From Leishmania donovani (taxonomy: Eukaryota > Euglenozoa > Kinetoplastea > Trypanosomatida > Trypanosomatidae), in NCBI RefSeq assembly GCF_000227135.1, contig NC_018245.1, positions 440,383-485,426 on the forward strand: a DNA stretch of 45,044 nucleotides, written 5' to 3'. Below are positions 38,701 through 45,044 of this stretch, piece after piece. A program made the position numbers and the translations under genes. The notes below the pieces were generated by a model. That model was given only the letters and a program-made list of their open reading frames with translations, was not told the origin of the DNA and did no database searches. The number at the start of each line of letters is the position of its first letter. Position 1 is the stretch's first letter.

Positions 38701-39238
38701 TCTGGTGGACCTTAACTCGCTTCTGAAGGCGCAGCTACGAGAGGCGTATCGGCTGCGTGCGGATGACGCTAACGTTCGGCTGGCGCGAGGACCCACGACG
38801 GCCAACCCCTCTGCCCGTGGATCGGAGGTACGCATCTCTCCTGAACTTTTGGCGGCAGCTCTCCAGGCGTTGGAAGACGGCACTGCTGCCGGTTGCGACA
38901 TAGCGGGCAGGCCTCGCGCGCGGAGTGCGGCGGGTGCGGAGGCAAACACGACGCGGCGCCGCTCACGCGCCGACGAGGCATCAACGCTGAAGGAGTCGCC
39001 TGTTGTGCGCTCCACCCGCGGCTATTCCGCACCATCGCCCTCGCCCTCGCCCGTTGCTTCGCAATCCATGTCAGCGCAGCAGGCGCAGGAGCGGTTGACC
39101 ACGCTGGAGCACGAGATAGAGGCCGTTCGTGAGCAGCTCGCTACCGCCTCTAGCACGGCGCAGCAGCAGCGCCAACACGGCCAGGCGGTGGTTCGCCGTG
39201 GCAACGCGGCTGTGCGGCACTACGGTCTCGGTGACTGA
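35753..39238 (+). CDS. Large coiled-coil protein of unknown function
   Basis: I do not recognise this 1161-aa protein as a named family. Residues 1-230 are low-complexity, rich in Pro, Ala and Ser. Residues about 235-870 form a near-continuous coiled coil, very rich in Glu, Gln, Ala, Arg and Lys, with long runs of helical heptads and no evident globular break. A basic stretch with six consecutive Arg and a Ser-rich segment follow (about 872-905). A second coil spans about 936-1003 and a short third coil lies at about 1105-1145. There is no signal peptide or membrane segment. In trypanosomatids such proteins are often parts of the cytoskeleton, flagellum or basal body, but nothing here proves that. 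Third-position GC is high and the frame is clean over its full length, so the gene itself is certain. Confidence 0.88.
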   Translation: MEKSSPPPLNAATPSASGAPTASAVLVAQQPEASTPPPTAAIPSLRTRPETRASVAPTDDDGVDAAADRDGSSLYTASGEQGSWRGRQENAEAVSFAGDASALQSESAAALEPAGSPPALRRPSLLFDTAVTTDALFARVQQPPRPPELPQAHPPPSAGDTKPRRTAGPISSILGRPPPAPQTTMTTAAAPSGGSYLYSHPTPQRDSSASSSLVMPPVVPGRPRSASPTSTVDYIDIEHKQNELRHAVEHHVQSLERSLALREEEVATLSSRLRKLEEDYQFNYNLIAERDAALEEASGQLQRLYRELKRLTEESTRMEKIIDTAESDIKAARQRVREVEEERDAAVRQVQKDYIIKERYLAEAVRAKEAALEKEQAEQHAWYKERAKALEEERAAMSDRSALVSTETEERFKQQVARLQSEVAGLQQALKDARQQKADAENRIVATEEANAALTHESAVAQQRHEALAQEAALAKRNLEDRLVRVVGDAEKRLLAAEATAREEAGRASRAELERTRLQSMLAEVQERLQHLTTRYDEDVARFTKERQQLLKSSDEAMAATTSAEQALHDTKRELEQQRRLAAEEATRLRREIERAQETSEATHKELVTVKESCHKWRAQAQHLEAEVHRWKTEESKTAASGRLECSALEEKCRQAELRVQLLEEEVQQAKKTRQGAVEQAQAEAMRLTRELHASEAARRALEDQFHLQEDVREGRDGLQMLRMEKEQLQKRVAELEHTNAEVRLQVANFAAELQNDPVIKAAKETQQRAVALQQELEQARAEVQLLQGSLRDKEEEMARLQTELLRVQVLVTSDETELPPLDMQTRLAAGAAHLSDHVSRALQRQQQQMRSEYSRMRESYEEMVRELDRQRRRRRRPARRSRTASAASSSSTNSSSTREAELPGRHRKRGGEEPPAAAGASVPPALPDSRTTHLLQESEVWRQRCVQLEQQLLTVLRERDRLKKELQLAKQDAAALGAEKASLVDLNSLLKAQLREAYRLRADDANVRLARGPTTANPSARGSEVRISPELLAAALQALEDGTAAGCDIAGRPRARSAAGAEANTTRRRSRADEASTLKESPVVRSTRGYSAPSPSPSPVASQSMSAQQAQERLTTLEHEIEAVREQLATASSTAQQQRQHGQAVVRRGNAAVRHYGLGD

Positions 39239-39954
39239 GGCTGCTCCTGAAGTAGTCTACGAGGGGCACAAGTACCACACTTTTTTTGTTTGCTTTTGTG
39301 CGGCTTCTCCAGCAGCGCACTTACACCGTGGACGGGCGATGCGAGCAATAAGGATTGCCTGCGAGTCGGCGAAGGGGAGGGTGTGGAGGGCCGACACGAG
39401 CGCCACCACAAACTCTTTCCATGGATCGCTCGAGCGATAGCGACCGAGAGGTGCCGGGAAGATGGGGGGTGACGAGGGGCGGGGTCGTTGCCGAATGCTT
39501 CATGGCGAAAAACGCAACGAAGTAGACACCAGACAACGACAAAAAAAGATGGGATGGGTGAAGGTGCGCGCTCTCGCACGCCGCCAGTTTATCAATGCTC
39601 TCTGTTCGCGCGTTCTGCCCGTGCATCCTTATACTCTTGCTTTATGCTTCTCCGCCATCTGCTGCTTCTTGCCTTTCTCCTCCACACCGGCGCGTCATTC
39701 CAACGCATACACTCACACACTCGTGTGCAGAGAACTTCACGTGCTCTTTCACACTCTAGCAACGTAGCTGCATTCGCACATCCGGACCCTCCGACCCACG
39801 CGCACGACAAAGTCCAAACACAACTGCCATTTGGCACCACCGACCCTGCCACACAGAGACATACACTGCAGCTCGCGCCGCATCTCACAACCTACCGTGA
39901 CAACCAGAAGCTGCACAACACCGCGCCACCACCACCACCGCCACATATTCCACA
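39239..39954 (+). other. Spacer before the RING ligase gene
   Basis: This 716-base spacer has no recognisable gene. Pyrimidine-rich sequence at about 39640-39690 is followed by candidate acceptors GTGCAG at 39725-39730 and CTAG at 39756-39759. The 5' UTR would be about 195-225 bases plus the spliced leader. Confidence 0.55.
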
Positions 39955-41052
39955 ATGGGAGGGAAGAACTCCACGCAGCGCCAGGGCGCGCAGCTGCGTA
40001 ATGGAAACGGAGGGGGCAGCACGGCGCCCGGGCGGCAGGCTCCTAGCAACATGCCGCCGCACTTAGCGGATCAGTACGACAATAATAGCACCCGTCAGCG
40101 CAACCAGCCGCCTAGCAACGCCAACAACACCACTCCGCCTCAGCAGAACGCTCCCCAGCCGCCGCCGCAGCAGCAGCAGCCGCAGCCGCAGCAGCAGAAT
40201 AGGAGCGGCAACCCCATGGGGAACAACGCTGCCAACAACAGCAACGAACGCGGCGGCGTGCAGGAGGGTCAGATGGTGAAGATGCTAGCCACTATAGAGG
40301 CGTCCACGGTGAGCTATATGCCAGCGACGCAGGTGCTCACGTTCTACATCACGAGCATATGTGAATCGCTGACCTACGAGATCCACACCGGTGTGAAGGA
40401 GTTCGTGCATAACGGCACTGTGTGCTATAGGCCCAACAGGCCAAAGCTGGAGCCCGTCAAGACGGAAATCCGCGGCCCGCAGGAAAACCGCAAAATCACC
40501 TTGAAGCTGGACATCAACTCGCTGGAAGAAAAGGAGAAGTCGTTCAACAAGCACTACCCAAAGCAGATGCCGTGCGTTATCGTGCTCCGCTACAAGACTA
40601 CTGAGATCTGCAAGAGGGACGATGGCCGCGACAATAACAACCAAACCGAGGAGGAAATGCGTGTGGAGCATACGGAGCACACCTCCGTTGACCTCGCGGA
40701 GAAGCCGAAGCGCCGCGTCATCAGCCAGATTGTGACGGCGGGTGGTAACGCATACACAGTAGAGAACCTTTACGGTGTGGACAACGACGGGACGGCGCCG
40801 GCGAGCGGCAACGGCGGTGGTGCCGTAATGATCGGCTCGACGATCGAGGATGAAGAGGATGGACTCTGCGTGATATGCCTGACAAACCCGAAGGACACGG
40901 CTGTGATGCCGTGCCGCCACATGTGCATGTGCAAGGACTGTGGCGAGCAGCTGTTGAAGCACAAGCCTGTGTGTCCCGTGTGCCGTGCCCCGATTTCGAC
41001 ACTGCTGCATATGCCCTCGTTGAGCAACAAAGCCGCTGCTTCGACGGCATAG
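39955..41052 (+). CDS. RING-type E3 ubiquitin ligase, MGRN1/LOG2-like, predicted N-myristoylated
   Basis: The 365-aa product starts MGGKNS, a good N-myristoylation signal with Gly2, so it is expected at membranes. Residues about 5-105 are low-complexity, rich in Gln, Asn and Pro. Residues about 107-255 form a conserved beta-rich domain seen in the MGRN1/RNF157/LOG2 family (MVKMLATIEAST, LTYEIHTGVKEF). The C3HC4 RING lies at 305-343 with ligands Cys305, Cys308, Cys320, His322, Cys326, Cys329, Cys340 and Cys343, and includes the family wording PCRHMCMCKDC. Human MGRN1 ubiquitinates TSG101 and affects endosomal trafficking, and the plant LOG2 acts at the plasma membrane. The substrate here is unknown. 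Architecture and length fit the family well. Confidence 0.9.
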   Translation: MGGKNSTQRQGAQLRNGNGGGSTAPGRQAPSNMPPHLADQYDNNSTRQRNQPPSNANNTTPPQQNAPQPPPQQQQPQPQQQNRSGNPMGNNAANNSNERGGVQEGQMVKMLATIEASTVSYMPATQVLTFYITSICESLTYEIHTGVKEFVHNGTVCYRPNRPKLEPVKTEIRGPQENRKITLKLDINSLEEKEKSFNKHYPKQMPCVIVLRYKTTEICKRDDGRDNNNQTEEEMRVEHTEHTSVDLAEKPKRRVISQIVTAGGNAYTVENLYGVDNDGTAPASGNGGGAVMIGSTIEDEEDGLCVICLTNPKDTAVMPCRHMCMCKDCGEQLLKHKPVCPVCRAPISTLLHMPSLSNKAAASTA

Positions 41053-44000
41053 AGCAAGACGGAGAGGGGCACAGGTGAAGAGGATGTGTGCATGTGTGGG
41101 GGGGTGGGGGGGCGGTTAAGCAGCGGGTAACGCACAGCAAAGGGGGTGAAAACCACGAAAGTAAATATATATATTTTCTGTGTGTGCGTGAGAGAAGAGG
41201 GGAAGAGGCGTCCTGCAATGCCGCAGTCGCGTGCACACTTTCGTCGATACACCTACCTTCCTCCCTTCTCCGACCCCTCGGATTCTCTTCTCGTATTTTC
41301 CTCTTGGCGCGTTTCAGGCCGCTTGCACGTTTAGGGAGGGAGAGTGGGTGGAAGGAAGAGGGTGGGTGTAGGGGGGGGGGGTGCGAAGCGGGAAAGATGT
41401 GATTTTCTGACTGTTTTTTTTTTTTTTTCGTCTGCCGGTGTTTTCTTTGCCCTCTTCTCCGCTCGCACTCTTTTTTTTTTCGGGTTGTTGGCTGGCGCGC
41501 GCATGCGAATGTTGTCTGCTTACGCTTTGCTTCCGTTTTCTTTTTTTTTTTTTCGGTCTTTCTGCTGACGGTGACCTCTCCTCTCTCCCCTGCCACCCGC
41601 GACTGCTTCACCCCCGCTAACCATTCCCATCCGAGAGGCTTCGCGATGCCCCTTTCTTTCCTTCTGGTGCGCCCTCGCATCCTATTTCCGCCAGTCGGCC
41701 CGCCTTCTTGTTGGGCGGTGTGTGTGCGGCACCGAAGCTAGCGCGTGCACGTTTGTTATGGTCAGAGGCGAATGCTCACAGTACTTGTATACCCATCCAT
41801 TCGCACGGACGCACGCACAAACATACGCTCTGCCCACGCATCAGCTTCAGACACACACGAGGAAGAGGAGAAAGGAGGAGGAAGGAGGGTCATCTGCTTA
41901 CCGGCATGCGCACACTCAAGCGTATGTGCATCCATCCACTCACAGGCTAATTGCACGCACGTGCTGTTGGGGGTGCCACGGCACATTTTCAGTAGTGGGC
42001 AAGGTAAGCAGGCGAGGGAGGAGCAAAGCAGGGCAAAACCAGAAGAGGGGATACCATACACAAGTATTACTTTGTGATCGGGCTGTGCGCTCTTTATCTA
42101 GCCCCTCGGGTGTTCTTTTTTTTTTCTTCCCTTGCCTCTCGCAGTGTGTCGGTGGTCTGGCAGATGCTTGTGTCCTGTGTGAGAGTGGAGGGAAGAAATG
42201 CAAGGTTCCTCTTGCAGCAGGCTGAAGCGGGCGGGTGGCGGAGGAGGGTAACGATGCGGGAGTGGTGGGGCTTTGATCTTGGGCTCAATCATTCGGTAAT
42301 GAGCTGATGCCGCACTCTGCCTGCTCTTCCGCCTCTTTTCCTCTTTCACACGTTGGCTCTTCAAGTGGATTGGTCCCTCTCTCTGCCTCGTTTTGTCTAT
42401 GGCGGCTTCTCTTCACTGTTTTACACTCGTATGTGTCTACCTGATTGTGTGTGTGCGCGCTTTACCATTTTGAAAGTGATCCTCGCAAGTTATTGCCCCA
42501 TACCCTCCCCCTCTGTCTTCTCTTTCGATTGCCTCCCCATCTCCGACTTGGCGCGGTTCTCTTTATCTTGCTGTTTCCATTTTTTTTTTTTGGTTTGTTC
42601 GTATCTCTTTCGGTTCATCGTGTTACTGTCGATCGGCTGATGTTTTCATACCCACTCACGCTCGCGCACACCTTCCCCCACCCCCTCCCTCTCTCCATCT
42701 CTTCGTCTTTGCTCTGATTCTTCACCCTTCCCCTCGCATTTTACCTTTTCTTCAGTTTGTCTGTTGCTGTCTGTGCTCGCGTCTTCTTGTGTGTGTTCTG
42801 TTTCACCTCTTCTCGGTGCGTGTGTCTGTGAGCGCGCGACGTTGTGTGTGTGCGTGTTTGCTTCTTCCTCGCTTCCCTATGTTTTTGCTTTCTGCCTGTG
42901 TGTCTGTCTCTCTCCTTTTCATGTCGGTGAAGAATCAGCTACATGCGACTCTTTCGGTGCGTTTGGATGCGTGTGTAACGCCTGTGTGGATGTCCCTCTC
43001 GGTGCGCGTGTCGCACGCGCAACATTTTCTTTGTACTCCCCCTCTTTTCTTGCCAGCCCAGCTTCTGAGCTGCAATACGAGGTGGCATGACGGAAAAAAA
43101 AGAAGGGAGTGCAGTGGACCGCAAAGTACAACTGGGTGGGTGGGGGCGCCCCTGAAAAATGCGCGGACCGAAGAAAGAGGGTGGCAACGGTAGGAAAGGC
43201 GCAAGCGTGGGCCGCGCACTTATCTTGAAGAGGATGTGTGTGTGTGTGTGTGTGCGTATTCGCATGCGTGGAGCGAAAGAAAAGGAGACATGATCGGCGA
43301 GAGCCTCACCTTGCAAATGTGTGCACCAGAGCGGTTTTAGTTTTTGTGGCCCGCTTCCGCGCGAACGCGTGTGTGTTTCGTGATGGCTGGCCGTTAATCT
43401 CTTGTGCTTCTCTTCTGCGGCGTGGAGCTTGTTTGCCCCTTCGTGTGTGCGTGCGCGTTTTCCTCTTCTTAAGCTTCTTTTTTGCCCCACCTCCTTCATT
43501 ATAGATATCGGCTTGTTGTTTGCGACTGGAGGAAGTAGCCTCTAACCTTTTCTCCTCCTCTCTGGTCTTCTGAGCGTGTGTGCTGCACTGAGCGCACATG
43601 TTCTCCCTCTTTCTTCATCTGTGGCGTTTGCTGCTTCCTCTTCCATTCGCTTTTTTCCTTACGCTGCTCTCTGCTTGTGGTGTGCTGGTGCCCGGGTTGC
43701 GTGCTGCTGTTTTCTCTCCGTTTCTTTTCTTTTGTTGCACTTCCGACTCGACATTCCACATCAGCTGTACGTTCGACGATCACACGCGCCGGCACACACG
43801 CAGCATATTGTACAGAATCGTCACCACCCCGCTGATGCGGGATGTCTCCCCTCCCCGCCTCCTGTTCTCTCCGCGCTCTCCTCCTTTGTTCTGTGACACG
43901 CACGTACACACAAAAACAGCAGCGGCACGTTTGTGAGCATCTCGTGAAGGGCGCTTCCACTTCTCGTGGTTTACGTGCTCTCTCTCAATCTTCTTTTCGT

Positions 44001-44783
44001 GTTCGTAAAGTCTTCCCACTGCCCACAGGTTGCCTTGCCAGCGCTTGTATTGGGGGGAGGGGGCGATGATGATGCTTCTTCTCTTGCTTTACCGACGCCT
44101 CTGTTCTGCTTCTTTCTCTTCGCGCAGACGCGCAGACCCCAAGGCGCATTCGCATATGTGCACACAGACTCAAACGCAGATGCTCCGCACGCCCCGTAAA
44201 TACTACGAGGGGTATGTGCAGACACGGATGTGTGTGGGTGTGTGATGAGCGTCTAGCCATGCCGAATGGACGCCGGCCTCTCCGTGAAAGGGTGCAAGAG
44301 GGGACAGACGAAGAGAAGAGGTGAGTTGAACTGCTTCCGCATCTCCTTACATCGGCCGTGGCGTGGCCCTGTGGCGGCTGCCCGCATATGTGCCCTTTCC
44401 CCTCCCCTCCCCCTCTTCTCTTCTCTTCTCTTCTCTCTCGCTTTGTTCCTGTCGCTGTTGTTGGGGCTCGTCTTTGTTGTCCGTCCTATTCTAAGCGATG
44501 CTTTTTGTTTTGCAGGTGTGTCTCCGTTCGCCATTGACGCCGTTGTTCGTGTTTTCTCTTTCTCTCGTGTTTTTTTGAGGTTCTTCTGCCGTCCTTGTGA
44601 TTCTTGTGATATCAACCGTTTGAACGGGTTGCCGGTGCGAACAGCGCATGCGTTTGTGTGCGTCCGTGTGAGGTCTGCGCATGGTGCTCCTCCTCCGCCC
44701 CCCACCTCCACGAGTACACAACCGCCTTTTTCTCGTCTTCCTCTGTGCGTCGAAGAACCTTGAGGATGCCCCCCCCCCCCCGC
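41053..44783 (+). other. Gene-free right stretch
   Basis: About 3.7 kb with no recognisable gene. It is pyrimidine-rich on the + strand, with an 11-G run at 41371-41381, TG repeats near 43233-43253 and a CTTCT repeat at about 44414-44436. A textbook acceptor (TTTTGTTTTGCAG) ends at 44515, but no convincing coding frame follows before the window ends. Small frames on both strands are low-complexity. It could be a very long 3' UTR, the flank of a gene beyond the window, or the end of a transcription unit. Confidence 0.5.
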
Positions 44784-45044
44784 GGGGTCAGGGTGCGACA
44801 ACCACCCCGCGTGGAAGCCGAGAGCCTGCGGCCTGTCCTCGGGTACGGCCGCGGACTCGCGGTGTCGGCGGAAATGCCTGAGGCGGCGATGTGCCGTGAA
44901 GTTTCGCCGTTATGATCGCGTTCGCACCGTCTCGATATGAATCCTCTCGATGGTTCGACTAGCATGTGCACTCACCTACATATTTTTCTTGCTTCTTTTG
45001 CTGCACCGCGGCGGCGTTGCGCGTAGCCCTGTGCCCCGCCTACG
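44784..45044 (-). repeat. Inverted copy of repeat B
   Basis: These 261 bases are the exact reverse complement of 3055-3315. The window ends inside the repeat, so its outer limit is unknown. The inner boundary is sharp and directly abuts a run of 13 C at 44769-44781. Confidence 0.93.

Noticed and set aside
37909..39015. Minus-strand open frames of 240-370 codons inside the coiled-coil gene
   Set aside because: They are antisense shadows of a GC-rich, biased coding sequence. Their products are Ser-, Cys- and Arg-rich without domains.
44321..44515. Possible cis-intron (GTGAGT at 44321, TTTTGCAG ending at 44515)
   Set aside because: Cis-introns are known in only a couple of trypanosomatid genes, and joining the flanks gives no recognisable protein. 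The 3' site is better read as a spliced-leader acceptor.

Overview
The window reads as nuclear DNA of a trypanosomatid, most like Leishmania or a close relative. Ten convincing protein genes all lie on the + strand, carry no introns, are mostly rich in GC at third codon positions, and are separated by long pyrimidine-rich spacers with AG trans-splice acceptors. This is the layout of one polycistronic transcription unit. The gene order (calpain-like, VPS16, PKA catalytic subunit, class I PDE) resembles what I remember of Leishmania chromosome 18, but I could not check that. Both ends of the window lie inside repeats, so it may be a complete scaffold that stops at repeats.

Layout. Positions 1-6150 have no gene: a GC-rich, repeat-bearing block with two 99-N gaps and three 12-G runs. 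Then follow a calpain-like pseudoprotease with an N-terminal LRR-like part (6151-8442), VPS16 (8864-11653), PKA catalytic subunit (12594-13592), cAMP phosphodiesterase (16624-18519), a gankyrin/Nas6-like ankyrin protein (20500-21438), an NSUN2-type RNA cytosine-5 methyltransferase (22221-24767), an AN1 zinc-finger protein (25861-26931) and a Rab5-like GTPase (28503-29213). A 6.5-kb gene-free stretch holds a SIDER-like retroposon candidate, a GC-rich island and two more gaps. After it come a 1161-aa coiled-coil protein (35753-39238) and an MGRN1/LOG2-like RING E3 ligase (39955-41052). The last 4 kb has no recognisable gene and ends in an inverted repeat copy.

How the genes relate. PKA catalytic subunit and PDE are neighbours and belong to the same signalling theme. 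VPS16 and the Rab5-like GTPase both belong to early endosome tethering (CORVET/HOPS). The Nas6-like chaperone, the AN1 protein and the RING ligase all belong to ubiquitin-proteasome biology. Trypanosomatid units are not operons in the bacterial sense, so these pairings are suggestive only.

Assembly caution. All four gaps are exactly 99 N and each is flanked by the same sequence on both sides (316, 482, 395 and 171 bp), so they look like unmerged contig overlaps rather than missing DNA. Two further repeat families occur as near-identical inverted pairs (1-271 with 32433-32703; 3055-3315 with 44784-45044). I found no clear new biological system. The most useful leads are the inverted repeats that enclose the gene cluster, a 14-bp perfect hairpin in the PKA 3' UTR, the SIDER-like element, the Nas6-like protein and the large switch-region insertion in the Rab5-like GTPase.
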